Source: Kangiella koreensis DSM 16069 (GTDB taxonomy: Bacteria; Pseudomonadota; Gammaproteobacteria; Enterobacterales; Kangiellaceae). Taken from it: 64,000 nt of DNA. Shown one piece after another: positions 1 through 10,578 of this stretch. The notes below the pieces were generated by a model. It was not told the DNA's origin and made no database searches. It saw nothing but the letters and a program-made list of their open reading frames with translations. Location: contig NC_013166.1 of assembly GCF_000024085.1 (NCBI RefSeq), forward strand, positions 2,046,001 through 2,110,000. The letters run 5' to 3'. The first letter of the stretch is position 1; each line of letters opens with the position of its first letter. Position numbers and translations under genes: made by a program.

Positions 1-3000
1 ACGATGACGTTATCACGGCTCAATAGATGGCGATAGGTTTCAAAAGTTTCAGCGTACACCGTAACGTCACAACGGCCGGACTTATCGTCCAGAGTCAAAA
101 TTGCCATCTTATCGCCGCGTTTGGTGTTCATAACACGCATACCAACAATCAAACCTACCACTCTTGCCGAGTTGCCGCGTCCTGTCGGTTGCAGGTTTCG
201 CAGGCGGGTGATGCTCATTTGTTTGATTTCTGGGATGTAGCGATCGATGGGATGTCCGGTTAAATACAGACCCAGCGTTTCTTTTTCACCTTGCAGTACC
301 TGTTCATCGGTCCACGGCTTAACGCGAATATATTGATGCTGCTCCGTTGCCGTGGTCGCAACCACGCTACCGAATAAATCATCCTGGCCTGCGGCCTGGC
401 TTTTATTAAACTGTTCTGCGGCTTTTACCGCTTCATCTAAAGAAGCCATTAAGGTTGCACGATTCGGTCCTATGAGATCCATTGCACCGGCGCGAATCAA
501 GGCCTCTAAAGTTCTTCGGTTAGCTTTTTTCAGATCGACTCGACTACAGAAATCGAATAAGTCTTTGTAAGGTCCGTTGGCTTCGCGCTCATTGACGATG
601 CTTTCAATGGCACCTTCACCAACGCCTTTAATCGCCCCGATACCATAAACAATGCGCCCTTCTTCATCGACCGAAAAGCGATACTGTCCTTTATTAACAT
701 CTGGAGGCGTGATGGTTAAATTACTATTTGCCGCGTCTTCAACGTAAGTCACCACCTTGTCGGTGTTGTCCATGTCCGAAGACATTACCGCGGCCATAAA
801 AGCTGCTGGATGATGGGTTTTGAGCCATGCTGTTTGATAGGCGACTAACGCATAGGCGGCCGAGTGTGATTTGTTGAAACCATAACCGGCAAACTTTTCC
901 ACCAGATCGAAAATTTTCATGGCGAGATCGCCATCGACGTTATTTTTAATCGCGCCTTCTTTAAAGATGCTGCGCTGTTTTTCCATCTCTTCAGGCTTTT
1001 TCTTACCCATCGCACGACGCAAAATATCCGCGCCGCCCAGCGTATAGCCAGCCAACACCTGCGCAATCTGCATCACCTGCTCCTGATAGAGAATGATGCC
1101 GTAGGTTGGCTCAAGAATTTCTTTCAAGGATTCATGTTGGTAGTTCGCATCAGGATAAGAAACAATCTCACGACCATGCTTACGATTAATGAAGTTGTCG
1201 ACCATACCTGATTGCAAAGGACCGGGGCGGAACAGTGCAACCAAGGCGATGATGTCTTCAAAACGATTCGGCTTTAGGCGCTTAATCAAATCTTTCATGC
1301 CGCGCGATTCGAGCTGGAATACCGCAGTGGTATCAGCACGCTGCAACAAATCGAAAACCTGTTGATCTTCGGTATCGATGGCAGTGATATCAATCGGTTC
1401 TTCGCCTTTCTTGGCGATGATTCCGTTAGCGGTTTCAATTGCCCAGTCGATAATGGTCAAGGTTCTCAGTCCCAAGAAATCGAACTTCACCAGACCCGCA
1501 CTTTCTACATCGTCTTTATCAAATTGAGTAACGATGTTGTGGCCAGTTTCGTCGCAATACAGCGGGGCGAATTCTTCCAGATCATTCGGTGCGATAACCA
1601 CACCACCAGCGTGCTTACCGGCATTTCTGGTCACCCCTTCAAGCTTGCGCGCCAAGTCCCACAACTCGCGGACATCTTCGTCTTCTTCGTACAAACGGGG
1701 TAATTCAGGTTCTTGCTCAAAGGCTTTTTCCAGCGTCATACCCACTTCGAAAGGAATCAACTTGGCCAGCTTGTCGACGAAACCATAAGGATGGCTGAAC
1801 ACACGCCCTACGTCTCGAATCACCGCTTTGGCAGCCATGGTTCCGAAAGTGATGATCTGCGATACACTGTTACGGCCATAACGCTCGGCCACATAATCAA
1901 TCACTCGATCGCGTCCTTCCATACAGAAGTCGACGTCAAAGTCAGGCATCGAAACCCGCTCAGGATTGAGGAATCGCTCGAAAAGCAGGTCGTATTCAAG
2001 AGGGTCCAGATCAGTAATTTTCATCGCGTACGCAACCAATGAACCGGCACCAGAACCACGACCGGGACCAACCGGCACGCCATTGTTTTTTGACCACTGA
2101 ATGAAGTCAGCAACGATTAAGAAGTAGCCCGGGAAACCCATGTCGTTGATAACGTCCAGCTCAATCTGTAAACGTTCATCGTAAGCTTTGCGAATCTCGG
2201 CGAAATCGTCCGCATTACGATCAAACAGCTGATCAAGCCGCTCTTCAAGACCATCTTTTGAAACTTTCTCAAAGTATTGAGCAATCGTCATACCTTCAGG
2301 AATGGGGAATTCTGGTAAAAAATATTCGCCAAGTCGCATTTCCAGATTGCAACGCTTAGCAATTTCTACGCTGTTTTCCAGTGCTTCAGGAATATCCTCA
2401 AACAGCTCGACCATTTCTTGTTCGCTACGCAAATACTGCTGTTCGCTGTATTCGCGCGGACGACGCGGATCGGCTAATACACGGCCCTGATTAATGCAAA
2501 CCCGAGCTTCATGTGCATCGAAATCTTCTTTGTCGATGAAGCGTACATCATTAGTAGCCACAACCGGCGTACTGGCGCCCTGCGCCAAACCAATGACCTG
2601 ATGAATGTATTCGTTTTCCTGTGGGCGGCCGGTGCGCTGTAACTCCAGATAAAACCTGTCTTTGAAGTGATGATTCCAGAAACCTAGATTTGAGGCGGCC
2701 TGATCCATATTGCCGGCCAGCAATGCTTTTCCCACATCCCCTTGTCGTCCACCGGACAGAATGATTAAACCTTCGGCATATTCAGGCAACCATTCCTTTT
2801 TAACCAAGGGCAAACCACGATGCTGGTTCTTAAGGTATGCACGCGAAATCACGTATTTGAGATTGAGGTAACCGGTATTGTTCATGCACAGAGCTGTGAC
2901 ACGAAAATGCTCATCCTCATCATTAGGGTTCTGAATTAATAAGTCAGCGCCTGCTATCGGTTTAATGCCTGCTGAGACGGACTGAGAATAGAACTTAACC

Positions 3001-3146
3001 AGACCACACATGTTCATCTGGTCGGTCATGGCGATAGCCGGAATCTGATGTTCCTTGCAGGTCGCAATCAGTGGCTTAATACGCACAACACTATCCACCA
3101 TAGAGTATTCGGTATGCATTTTGAGGTGAATAAAGCGTGGTGTCAT
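1..3146 (-). CDS. dnaE: DNA polymerase III alpha subunit, 3' end beyond window
   Basis: Replicative polymerase catalytic subunit. An open frame runs on the minus strand from ATG at 3146 to the window edge, giving about 1048 codons of the roughly 1160 usual for the family, so the C-terminus lies outside. The N-terminus begins [16 protein letters not shown], the start of the PHP domain. The polymerase active-site motif PDFDVDFC is at about residues 401-408 and supplies the catalytic aspartates. It is the last gene of the rpsB-to-dnaE block, 182 bases after rnhB, and four imperfect copies of a 13-14 base motif lie just upstream of the start. accA would normally follow but cannot be seen. Identity is certain from the motif, the position and the neighbours. 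Confidence 0.97.
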   Translation of the reverse strand, partial: MTPRFIHLKMHTEYSMVDSVVRIKPLIATCKEHQIPAIAMTDQMNMCGLVKFYSQSVSAGIKPIAGADLLIQNPNDEDEHFRVTALCMNNTGYLNLKYVISRAYLKNQHRGLPLVKKEWLPEYAEGLIILSGGRQGDVGKALLAGNMDQAASNLGFWNHHFKDRFYLELQRTGRPQENEYIHQVIGLAQGASTPVVATNDVRFIDKEDFDAHEARVCINQGRVLADPRRPREYSEQQYLRSEQEMVELFEDIPEALENSVEIAKRCNLEMRLGEYFLPEFPIPEGMTIAQYFEKVSKDGLEERLDQLFDRNADDFAEIRKAYDERLQIELDVINDMGFPGYFLIVADFIQWSKNNGVPVGPGRGSGAGSLVAYAMKITDLDPLEYDLLFERFLNPERVSMPDFDVDFCMEGRDRVIDYVAERYGRNSVSQIITFGTMAAKAVIRDVGRVFSHPYGFVDKLAKLIPFEVGMTLEKAFEQEPELPRLYEEDEDVRELWDLARKLEGVTRNAGKHAGGVVIAPNDLEEFAPLYCDETGHNIVTQFDKDDVESAGLVKFDFLGLRTLTIIDWAIETANGIIAKKGEEPIDITAIDTEDQQVFDLLQRADTTAVFQLESRGMKDLIKRLKPNRFEDIIALVALFRPGPLQSGMVDNFINRKHGREIVSYPDANYQHESLKEILEPTYGIILYQEQVMQIAQVLAGYTLGGADILRRAMGKKKPEEMEKQRSIFKEGAIKNNVDGDLAMKIFDLVEKFAGYGFNKSHSAAYALVAYQTAWLKTHHPAAFMAAVMSSDMDNTDKVVTYVEDAANSNLTITPPDVNKGQYRFSVDEEGRIVYGIGAIKGVGEGAIESIVNEREANGPYKDLFDFCSRVDLKKANRRTLEALIRAGAMDLIGPNRATLMASLDEAVKAAEQFNKSQAAGQDDLFGSVVATTATEQHQYIRVKPWTDEQVLQGEKETLGLYLTGHPIDRYIPEIKQMSITRLRNLQPTGRGNSARVVGLIVGMRVMNTKRGDKMAILTLDDKSGRCDVTVYAETFETYRHLLSRDNVI

Positions 3147-3153
3147 AGTGTTT

Positions 3154-3206
3154 ATGGATTAGCTCTTATGGTTAGTTTTTGTGATTACTTCTGATGATTA
3201 GTTCTT
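3154..3206. repeat. Four imperfect tandem 13-14 base copies upstream of dnaE
   Basis: On the plus strand the segment reads as four degenerate copies of roughly ATGATTAGTTCTT, beginning near 3154, 3168, 3181 and 3194. They lie within 60 bases upstream of the dnaE start, so they would be in its leader or promoter. The function is unknown, and a low-complexity AT-rich origin is possible. Confidence 0.55.
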
Positions 3207-3328
3207 ATACTGTAAATCAGGATATATGGCTCTAATCTGACTTATTATAAAAGCCCGCAAAATTGTTTCCAGTGTTTTAATGCTTTTGATAATTTTAATT
3301 ATAATTTCAATAAGTTAGCTATGGTTTG

Positions 3329-3904
3329 CTAGAAATCGAGCATTCGTTGCACAGGAGCATATGAGCGGCGATGAATCGGCGTAATACCGAGCTGCATAAT
3401 GGCCTCACGATGTTGTTGGGTTGGATAGCCTTTGTGTTTGGCAAAACCATACCCGGGATAAGTCTGCTCCATCTCAACCATCTCCGTATCGCGTGCCACC
3501 TTCGCCAAAATCGAGGCCGCACTAATTGCAGGCTCTTTACTGTCACCTTTGATGATAGCCTCCATACGGCAATCCAGTTCAGGACAGTGGTTACCATCAA
3601 TCAGAGCCAACTCCGGCGAATGACTTAAGGTTTCAACCGCACGCTTCATGGCCAGCAAACTGGCCTGCAGAATATTAATCCGGTCAATTTCTTCAACCTC
3701 TGCTCGCGCTATCGACCAAGCCAGAGCTTTCTCTTTAATTTCAATAGACAAAGCCTCGCGGCGTTTTTCGGTCAATTTTTTTGAATCCGCCAAACCAACA
3801 ATAGGATTTGCTGGATCGAGAATCACGGCAGCCGCAACAACTGGCCCAGCCAATGGACCTCGCCCAACTTCATCCACACCTGCAATTAAAATTGTTTGCT
3901 CCAT
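3329..3904 (-). CDS. rnhB: Ribonuclease HII
   Basis: Cytoplasmic endonuclease that cuts the RNA strand of RNA-DNA hybrids and removes single ribonucleotides misincorporated into DNA. At 191 aa it is a normal family length. The N-terminus carries the type 2 RNase H signature [13 protein letters not shown] at residues 9-21, with catalytic D11 and E12. A second conserved block, [18 protein letters not shown], follows in the middle of the protein. The start is ATG at 3904. It sits between lpxB (31 bases upstream) and dnaE, the same order as in enterobacteria, so it is probably transcribed with the lpx genes. A minus-strand frame at 3319-3600 overlapping its 3' part is only a shadow. Confidence 0.97.
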   Translation of the reverse strand: MEQTILIAGVDEVGRGPLAGPVVAAAVILDPANPIVGLADSKKLTEKRREALSIEIKEKALAWSIARAEVEEIDRINILQASLLAMKRAVETLSHSPELALIDGNHCPELDCRMEAIIKGDSKEPAISAASILAKVARDTEMVEMEQTYPGYGFAKHKGYPTQQHREAIMQLGITPIHRRSYAPVQRMLDF

Positions 3905-3935
3905 AGCTTTCTCTTTTTATAGTTTAAATATGCTT

Positions 3936-5129
3936 TTATCGTGCGTTATCCAGCCACCATTGTGTGATCGAATTAGCAGCATACACATCCGCATCTTTGC
4001 GTAGCTTGTCATGCCATTCATCAAAGACCGCTTTTGTTTGTTGCCAACGATGACCATCATCTTCCAGCCAGGCGCGAACCTCAGCAAAAATATTGTCAGG
4101 AGTGCACTCGTCCTGGATCAACTCGGGAATTAAAGGCTTCTTAGCCAGCAAATTGGGAATAGCAAAGGTATCAATGATCAACAATCGTTTAAATATCTGA
4201 TAACTAAAGCCTCCGACTTTATAGGCAACCACGGTTGGGCGTTTGATGAGCATCGCTTCTAAGGTTGCGGTACCGGATGCCATCACCAATAAATCGCTGG
4301 CAGCCATGCAATCTCTTGATTGGCCATCAACTAACTGAATATCTGGCGCATTGGTTGTCTCTTGTAATAGAGTTTCAAATTGCTGGCGACGAGCCTGATT
4401 GGCCATTGGCACTATGAATTGTGTGTCCGGATAATAATCCTGAATCAGTTTGGCTGTTTCGATAAAGTCCTGACCGAGGAACTTCATTTCAGACCCTCGA
4501 CTACCGGGCATGATACATATAACTCTATCATTGCCACTCGATAAGCCTAATCGTTGTCTCGCTTCTGATTTATCCATATCCATAGGGATCTGGTCCGCTA
4601 ACGGATGGCCGACACAGAAATTATCAATAGCATGCCGCTGATAGATGTCTTGCTCAAAAGGAAACAGGCAAAGCATTAGATCGGTAGACTTTCGAATCTT
4701 AAAGATGCGCTTTGGACGCCAGGCCCACACTGAAGGGCTGACATAGTGAATGGTTTTGATGTTTTGAGCTTTTAATTTCTTTTCCAGACCAATATTAAAC
4801 TCAGGCGCATCAATGCCAATAAACATATCGGGTGGCGACTCAATCCAACGCTTAGCCAATTCACGACGCATTTTAAGTAATTCTGGAAGACGTTTCAGGA
4901 TAGGTACGATGCCCATAACCGCTAGAGATTCCATGGGATAAAGGCTTTTGCAACCTTCGGCCTGCATCAAATCGCCAGCAATGCCCTCAAACTCAGCATT
5001 GGGAAAGTGTTTTTTAAGCTCTTTAATTAAACCGGCACCTAAAATATCGCCGGATGACTCTCCGGCGATAATGGCAATCTTGGTTACTGATTCTGCTACG
5101 GTATTGTCAGCAAAAGGCGATGTTTGCAT
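3936..5129 (-). CDS. lpxB: Lipid-A-disaccharide synthase
   Basis: Peripheral inner-membrane glycosyltransferase (GT19) that joins UDP-2,3-diacylglucosamine and lipid X to form the lipid A disaccharide. The 397 aa length is normal. Near the N-terminus is the family motif AGESSGDILGAGLI (about residues 22-35). In the C-terminal half are MPGSRGSE and the MASGTATLEAML donor-binding region. The start is ATG at 5129 with AAGGGGAA about eight bases upstream. Relative to the E. coli enzyme there is a short N-terminal extension of about 10 residues. It lies 90 bases downstream of lpxA, in the conserved lpxD-fabZ-lpxA-lpxB-rnhB order. Confidence 0.97.
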   Translation of the reverse strand: MQTSPFADNTVAESVTKIAIIAGESSGDILGAGLIKELKKHFPNAEFEGIAGDLMQAEGCKSLYPMESLAVMGIVPILKRLPELLKMRRELAKRWIESPPDMFIGIDAPEFNIGLEKKLKAQNIKTIHYVSPSVWAWRPKRIFKIRKSTDLMLCLFPFEQDIYQRHAIDNFCVGHPLADQIPMDMDKSEARQRLGLSSGNDRVICIMPGSRGSEMKFLGQDFIETAKLIQDYYPDTQFIVPMANQARRQQFETLLQETTNAPDIQLVDGQSRDCMAASDLLVMASGTATLEAMLIKRPTVVAYKVGGFSYQIFKRLLIIDTFAIPNLLAKKPLIPELIQDECTPDNIFAEVRAWLEDDGHRWQQTKAVFDEWHDKLRKDADVYAANSITQWWLDNAR

Positions 5130-5219
5130 CGCTATTCCCCTTTATTCTTTTGTACTCAAGCATATACTTAAGCATGCGCTTAGGCAGACCTAGGGTTTGC
5201 AGTAGTTTTAACAACTACC

Positions 5220-5978
5220 TTAGCGCAAAATACCACGGTTCGCGTTCTGCAAAAATTCTACCATTTGTTGCACATGGGGATCGGAACTTTCCGACAATTC
5301 AGCAATGGCCTCTTCAATTTTAAGTGACTTCCGATAAATGGTGCGGTAAGCACGCTTTAACTCACTAATAGTCTCTGAGGAGAAGCCACGACGCTTCAAG
5401 CCTTCTGAATTAAGGCCATAGGGTGCGTTTTCTGCAACTAGCACAAAGGGAGGGATATCTTTGCTAATCGCGCAATCCATACCAATAAAGGCATGATCAC
5501 CGATTTTGCAGAACTGATGGATTTTAGCAAAACCGGACATAATAACGTGATCACCAACATGAACATGACCCGCTAGCGTCGCATTGTTAGACATAATGGT
5601 GTTGTCACCCAACACACAATCGTGTGCGATGTGGGTATATGCCATGAACCAGCCATTATTACCTATTCGAGTTTCCGAGCCGTCCTGCACAGTGCCGCGA
5701 TGCACCGTACAACACTCTCTGAACACGTTACCATCACCAATGATGGTTCGAGTAGGTTCGCCCGCATACTTTTTATCCTGATTTTCTTCACCAATTGAAG
5801 AAAACTGGAAAAAACGATTGTTTTTACCAATGGTGGTATAGCTTCCAATCACTACATGAGGACCGACTACAGTCCCTGAATCGATGGAAACATCTTTACC
5901 AATAATTGAATACGGGCCAATTTCTACGTCGTCAGCAATCTTTGCTGATGGGTCAATAATGGCGGTTGAATGGATCAC
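5220..5978 (-). CDS. lpxA: UDP-N-acetylglucosamine acyltransferase
   Basis: First enzyme of lipid A synthesis: transfers a 3-hydroxyacyl chain from ACP to the 3-OH of UDP-GlcNAc. The 252 aa protein shows the left-handed beta-helix hexapeptide repeats from about residue 2 to 180. The catalytic histidine is H119 within [11 protein letters not shown], and NNATLAGHV follows. The C-terminal helical region completes the normal length. The start codon is GTG at 5978, overlapping the fabZ stop by four bases (GTGA), so translation is probably coupled. The neighbouring lipid A genes on both sides support the assignment. Confidence 0.97.
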   Translation of the reverse strand: MIHSTAIIDPSAKIADDVEIGPYSIIGKDVSIDSGTVVGPHVVIGSYTTIGKNNRFFQFSSIGEENQDKKYAGEPTRTIIGDGNVFRECCTVHRGTVQDGSETRIGNNGWFMAYTHIAHDCVLGDNTIMSNNATLAGHVHVGDHVIMSGFAKIHQFCKIGDHAFIGMDCAISKDIPPFVLVAENAPYGLNSEGLKRRGFSSETISELKRAYRTIYRKSLKIEEAIAELSESSDPHVQQMVEFLQNANRGILR

Positions 5979-6448
5979 GCAATATCCTTCTTAGCACACA
6001 TGAGTTCAGCGGAGCAGACCACTTTGCCATCTACGGTGGCAACTGCAGAAAACTTCCACATATCGCGCTTTCGTTTCAAGACAGTAACTTCCATCACCAC
6101 TTGATCACCTGGCTCAACTGGTTTCTTGAAACGAGCATCATCAATACCAACAAAATAGAATAATGAGTCATCGGTTGGCAGAGATTCGGTTGTTTTAAAT
6201 GCCAAAATGCCACTGGCCTGCGCCATAGCTTCAAGCATCAAAACTCCTGGGAACACTGGGCGATGTGGAAAGTGGCCCGGGAAAAAAGGCTCATTGACGG
6301 TAACATTCTTTATTGCCTTCAAATATTCCCCAGCCTTAAAGTCGACCACACGGTCAACCAATAAAAAAGGATAGCGATGCGGTAGATGTTTCATCACCTC
6401 ATAGATATCCATAGAATTCATCTCTGTTACGTCATTATCGCTCATCAT
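5975..6448 (-). CDS. fabZ: 3-hydroxyacyl-ACP dehydratase FabZ
   Basis: Cytoplasmic hot-dog-fold dehydratase of type II fatty-acid synthesis that converts 3-hydroxyacyl-ACP to trans-2-enoyl-ACP. It competes with LpxA and LpxD for hydroxyacyl-ACP. In its 157 aa are [11 protein letters not shown] (about 24-34), the catalytic histidine in [10 protein letters not shown] and the catalytic glutamate in [10 protein letters not shown]. The ATG at 6448 is followed directly by a second ATG, with AAGAGA a few bases upstream. The gene overlaps lpxD by 14 bases and lpxA by four, a tightly coupled arrangement. Confidence 0.97.
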   Translation of the reverse strand: MMSDNDVTEMNSMDIYEVMKHLPHRYPFLLVDRVVDFKAGEYLKAIKNVTVNEPFFPGHFPHRPVFPGVLMLEAMAQASGILAFKTTESLPTDDSLFYFVGIDDARFKKPVEPGDQVVMEVTVLKRKRDMWKFSAVATVDGKVVCSAELMCAKKDIA

Positions 6449-7484
6449 TATCGTCTCTTGAGTCTTTTAGCTGCCCTAGTTCTTTTTCCAGCTGTTTTAG
6501 TTTACGCCACATTTCATCCAGTTGTCTGAAACGTACTGCACTTTTATGCCATTCCTTATTGGTCTGGAATGTCGTACCTGAAGAATAGGCTCCAGGCTCA
6601 GTAATTGATTTATTAACAAAGGTTGTTGCCGTGATATGTGCTTTATCACATACCTCAAGGTGGCCAATTATACTCACTCTGCCCGCGATTGTGCAGTGCT
6701 TTCCAATAGTTGTGCTACCTGCAATCGCTGTACAGCCCGCAATTGCCGTGTAATCCCCAATCACAACGTTGTGTGCGATATGGATATGATTATCTAATTT
6801 AACGCCAGTTCCAATGATAGTGTTCTCTAGTGCGCCACGGTCTATCGCGGTATGCGCGCCGATTTCTACCGAGTCACCAATAATGACACTGCCTACTTGT
6901 GGAATTTTCACCCATTGCCCTTGGTCATTGGCATAGCCAAATCCATCTGAGCCGAGTACAACGTTGGCGTGAATGATACAGTCCCTACCAATTTCTACAG
7001 CATGATAAATCACTGTGTTAGGGTAAATAAGCGTATTAGCGCCGATTTTAACATTCTCACCAATAACAACCCCAGCGCCGATGATAGCGTTATCATCGAT
7101 TATGGCACCATCTTTGATAACTGCATGTGCGTCTACCGTTACATTAGAGCCCAATTGAGCTGTTTCAGAGATGGCCGCACTTGTGGCTATGCCCTTTTCG
7201 GGACGAGGTGTGGTATCAAATATCTGGGCAGCCTTTGCATATCCTAAATAAGGATCTTTCATCACCAACAGGTTTCCACTTAATTGCTCAGCAACGGCAG
7301 GGTTCACTATTAATGCAGAGGCTTGACTGCTTTCAAGGTGGTCTAGATATTTTTTATCACTGATGAAGCTGAGCTCACCTTTTTGCGCTTTATTTAACGG
7401 CGAAACCGCAGTTATCACTAACTGCGGTTCACCTTTAAGCTCTGCGCCAATAAGCTCAGCAATGTCTTGAAGTGTTTTTTGCAA
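6435..7484 (-). CDS. lpxD: UDP-3-O-acylglucosamine N-acyltransferase
   Basis: Third step of lipid A synthesis: adds a second 3-hydroxyacyl chain at the 2-amino position of UDP-3-O-acylglucosamine. The 349 aa protein has an N-terminal uridine-binding domain (about 1-100), then long hexapeptide repeats with [11 protein letters not shown] and the catalytic HIAHNVVIG segment, and a C-terminal helix. The start codon is TTG at 7484. No in-frame ATG lies between it and an upstream in-frame stop, and the N-terminus [16 protein letters not shown] aligns with the family. A possible AAGG element is unusually close to the TTG. Confidence 0.96.
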   Translation of the reverse strand: MQKTLQDIAELIGAELKGEPQLVITAVSPLNKAQKGELSFISDKKYLDHLESSQASALIVNPAVAEQLSGNLLVMKDPYLGYAKAAQIFDTTPRPEKGIATSAAISETAQLGSNVTVDAHAVIKDGAIIDDNAIIGAGVVIGENVKIGANTLIYPNTVIYHAVEIGRDCIIHANVVLGSDGFGYANDQGQWVKIPQVGSVIIGDSVEIGAHTAIDRGALENTIIGTGVKLDNHIHIAHNVVIGDYTAIAGCTAIAGSTTIGKHCTIAGRVSIIGHLEVCDKAHITATTFVNKSITEPGAYSSGTTFQTNKEWHKSAVRFRQLDEMWRKLKQLEKELGQLKDSRDDNDER

Positions 7485-7568
7485 ACCTTGACTACCTGAA
7501 TGTACCGTTTAAAGAATAATACTACTCACTTATCAACAGGTTGCAATATTTTTAAAATACTTATTCTC

Positions 7569-8069
7569 TTATTTTGATAACTCAGATAGTACCTGAGCAG
7601 TCACGTCTGGAACAGAAGCATCAATATAAGGCGCAGACTGACGGTCAAGCAGTATATTATAACCACCCTTTTTCGCCACAACTTCTACTGCATCACGAAT
7701 TTGTCCACCAAGTTTCGATTGCTCTTCACGGCTACGCTTTTCTAAGTCTTCTTTGAAAGCTGCTTCTTTCAACTTGTAGTCAGACATCTTTTGCTGAATG
7801 CTACGCTTCTTTTCTGTTGCTTGAGATTCAGACATGGTGGCAACATTATTAACGTAGTCAGTTCGAGCTGCTTCAATCTCTTCACCTAAACGCTTTAGCT
7901 CATCTTCCCTACCTGAAAACTCTTTTTGCAAAGTTTGGTTGATTGCATCTTTTTGTGGGACTTTTGCCATGACTTCGCCGAAGTTGATGATGCCAACTTT
8001 TAACTCGGCACTAGCCATTGATGGTGTGCTTACTAAGATAAATAAGAATAGTGCTAATAACTTTTTCAA
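7569..8069 (-). CDS. skp: Periplasmic chaperone Skp (OmpH family)
   Basis: Trimeric jellyfish-shaped chaperone that holds unfolded outer-membrane proteins in the periplasm for delivery to the Bam complex. At 166 aa it has an evident Sec signal peptide (about 1-21, MKKLLALFLFILV...SMASA), then LKVGIINFGEVM typical of the OmpH family. A long charged, coiled-coil-rich stretch (about 40-125) forms the tentacles. The start codon is TTG at 8069 with GGAGAA about five bases upstream. It lies 27 bases after bamA, so the chaperone and its client receptor are co-transcribed. Confidence 0.95.
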   Translation of the reverse strand: MKKLLALFLFILVSTPSMASAELKVGIINFGEVMAKVPQKDAINQTLQKEFSGREDELKRLGEEIEAARTDYVNNVATMSESQATEKKRSIQQKMSDYKLKEAAFKEDLEKRSREEQSKLGGQIRDAVEVVAKKGGYNILLDRQSAPYIDASVPDVTAQVLSELSK

Positions 8070-8096
8070 AATATTTCTCCAATAACTTTTAATTAA

Positions 8097-10568
8097 TTAA
8101 AATGTTTGACCAATTGAGAAAGTGAAAGTTTCCGTATCATCATACGGTTCACTCTTCAGAGGCCTAGATAAACTAAATTGTAATGGTCCCATTGCAGAGT
8201 ACCACTGCAATGAAATTCCGTAAGAAGCTCTATAGTCTTTATAATCACTATAGTCAGGCACAAACGGTAAAATACTGTTTGGCTCGATACTTAACCCCTG
8301 AAATTTTGCCGGGTCAAACTTTGTGTCCCAAACATTGCCTACATCAACAAAGAAACTAGTTCTTACATTTGAGGTATCTTCAATAAACGGAGTTGGGAAA
8401 ATCAACTCAAAAGAGTTCAAGAAGCGCGCATTACCACCAACTGAGTATCGACCTATGTACAAGCTGTCATACTCACTGGGTAGAACAATTGTAGTGTTGC
8501 CAGCTCCAGGGATTGGACTCGGAACACTTTGAGTAGACCGTACCCTCTGAAGATCTCTTGGCCCAACAGTATTAGTTTCAAAGCCTCTCAATGATGAACT
8601 GCCACCACCATAAAAGTTTTGAAAGTAAGGTAAGTCCTCTGTATCCCCATAACCATCGCCATAACCAAGGCCGCCTCGAATGGAGAAAATCCAACCATTA
8701 TCGGACAATGGAAAGTAATAGTCATAATCATAAGTAGCTTTATAAAACTCTAGATCACCAACATCAGTCCCAACTTCCAAACCATAGCGGTGACGACTAC
8801 CATTAGATGGGAAGATTGAGCGATTTAACGAGTTAATACTATAGCCTAAATTTACAGAGAAATTATCAAAGTCAACTACTGAGTCCAGTCTGGCGTCATA
8901 ACCTAATAAATCAAAGAAATCGATCACTCGTTGTGTGTTAGTGATCGGTGATGTGATGGTGTTTTTTGAAGCATTAAAACCAAGACTGAATGTTGAATAT
9001 TCTCCCATTGGTATGTATACAGTTGAACCAAGTCCAAGTGTATCCATACTTTGTGCAACAAGATTTAATTTACCGTAATCAGTTTCACTATAGTTCAAAC
9101 TAGTTGATAAGCCGATTCCATCCTGAGTAAAGTAGTTGTCAGTATAATTTAATCGGGCACTTTTGATTGCTTTGTTAATATTTAACGCCAAACCAACCGA
9201 GTTGCCGGACCCTAAAAAATTACTATGAGACAACTCACCATTAACAGTCATCCCATAAAAGTCATTATATCCAAGTCCGCCACTGATTTGGGCTGCGCTA
9301 CGCTCCTTTACTTTAAACATCACATCGGCACGATCTGTAGTTCCCTCTTTCTTGATCGTTTCAACTTGGACATTCTCAATGTAGGGAAGTCGTTGTAACC
9401 GAATTTTAGAGCGCTCAACTAATGTCGATGAAAGACTTCCACCTTCTTGAACTCGAACTTCTCTTCTTAACACATTTTCATTTGTGGAAGTATTACCCTC
9501 AAAGCTAATGCGATCGACGTAGTGTCTCTCTCCAGGCTCAACTAAAACTATCAACTTCGCTTCGGGAGTATCTTTCGACACTTCAGGGATGGTTCTAACC
9601 TCTGCAAAAGCATAACCATAAACTCCTAATAATGATTTAATTTGCTCTTCGGCAAACGCCATTGCTGCAGCAGAATAGGTATCGCCAGCTTTTAAAGGTA
9701 TCATGCTTCTAATCATATCCACATCAAGCGTGAAATCACCAATGATATCTATCCCAGAAATAGTATAAATTTCACCTTCGTCTACAACAATTGTGATATA
9801 AATATCTTCTTCATTATTAGCTAAAGAAATTTCAGTGGAGTTGATTTTAAACTCAAGATAGCCTCGATCTTTATAATAAGAGGTTAATGTTTCAAGATCT
9901 TTTTCTAGGGTATCGCTGTTGTATTTATTATCATCAGTAAAGAAGGTGAACATACCACCAGTTGTTAATTCAAATTGAGACAGTAGTTTTTTATCTGTGA
10001 AGAGGTCATTTCCAACAATATTAAACTCTTTAATTTTTGCAGAGCCGCCTTCATTGATTGTGATATGCAATTGCACACGATTCCGAGATAGCTCAGCCAA
10101 CTTTTTTTCGACACTAATATGGTAATGGCCATTGGAATAATACTGTTTTGCAATTTCCTGCTCAATTTTCTCAAGGACAAAACTATCGAGAACCTCGCCC
10201 TTAGAAATGCCAGCATTTTCCATCCCCTCTAGTAACTGTTCCGTTTTAAGAACTTTATTACCTTTTAAAATAATATCAGTAATAACTGGACGTTCAACTA
10301 CAGTTACTTTGAGGACATTGCCCTCTTTTTCCAGTTTTACAAAGTCAAAGTTTCCTGTTTGGTGAATGGCTCGAATTATACTCGGAGCTCGAGCATCATC
10401 TAACTTCTCTCCCACACGAATCGGTAATTCAGTAAAAAATGTTCCCAGCTCAACTCGTTGTAAACCTTCCACTTGAATGTCTTCTACAACAAAAGGCTCG
10501 ATTGCGCCTGCTTTGGAAAAAAGTGCAGAAAATACTAAAGCCGTAACTGTTTTTGTTATCAAACGCAT
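8097..10568 (-). CDS. bamA: Outer membrane protein assembly factor BamA
   Basis: Essential Omp85-family insertase at the core of the outer-membrane barrel assembly machine. The 823 aa length is normal. There is a signal peptide (about 1-22) followed by VEDIQVEGLQRVE, the start of POTRA1. Five POTRA domains extend to about residue 420. A 16-strand barrel follows, with the conserved loop-6 motif SSLRGFETN and a C-terminal phenylalanine. Start ATG at 10568. It follows rseP by 10 bases, linking envelope stress proteolysis and barrel assembly in one operon. Confidence 0.98.
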   Translation of the reverse strand: MRLITKTVTALVFSALFSKAGAIEPFVVEDIQVEGLQRVELGTFFTELPIRVGEKLDDARAPSIIRAIHQTGNFDFVKLEKEGNVLKVTVVERPVITDIILKGNKVLKTEQLLEGMENAGISKGEVLDSFVLEKIEQEIAKQYYSNGHYHISVEKKLAELSRNRVQLHITINEGGSAKIKEFNIVGNDLFTDKKLLSQFELTTGGMFTFFTDDNKYNSDTLEKDLETLTSYYKDRGYLEFKINSTEISLANNEEDIYITIVVDEGEIYTISGIDIIGDFTLDVDMIRSMIPLKAGDTYSAAAMAFAEEQIKSLLGVYGYAFAEVRTIPEVSKDTPEAKLIVLVEPGERHYVDRISFEGNTSTNENVLRREVRVQEGGSLSSTLVERSKIRLQRLPYIENVQVETIKKEGTTDRADVMFKVKERSAAQISGGLGYNDFYGMTVNGELSHSNFLGSGNSVGLALNINKAIKSARLNYTDNYFTQDGIGLSTSLNYSETDYGKLNLVAQSMDTLGLGSTVYIPMGEYSTFSLGFNASKNTITSPITNTQRVIDFFDLLGYDARLDSVVDFDNFSVNLGYSINSLNRSIFPSNGSRHRYGLEVGTDVGDLEFYKATYDYDYYFPLSDNGWIFSIRGGLGYGDGYGDTEDLPYFQNFYGGGSSSLRGFETNTVGPRDLQRVRSTQSVPSPIPGAGNTTIVLPSEYDSLYIGRYSVGGNARFLNSFELIFPTPFIEDTSNVRTSFFVDVGNVWDTKFDPAKFQGLSIEPNSILPFVPDYSDYKDYRASYGISLQWYSAMGPLQFSLSRPLKSEPYDDTETFTFSIGQTF

Positions 10569-10578
10569 TGATTGTTCT

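Noticed and set aside
1362..2042. Overlapping plus-strand open frames
   Set aside because: They lie antisense within dnaE, have no ribosome binding sites and their products look like reverse reading of a conserved gene.
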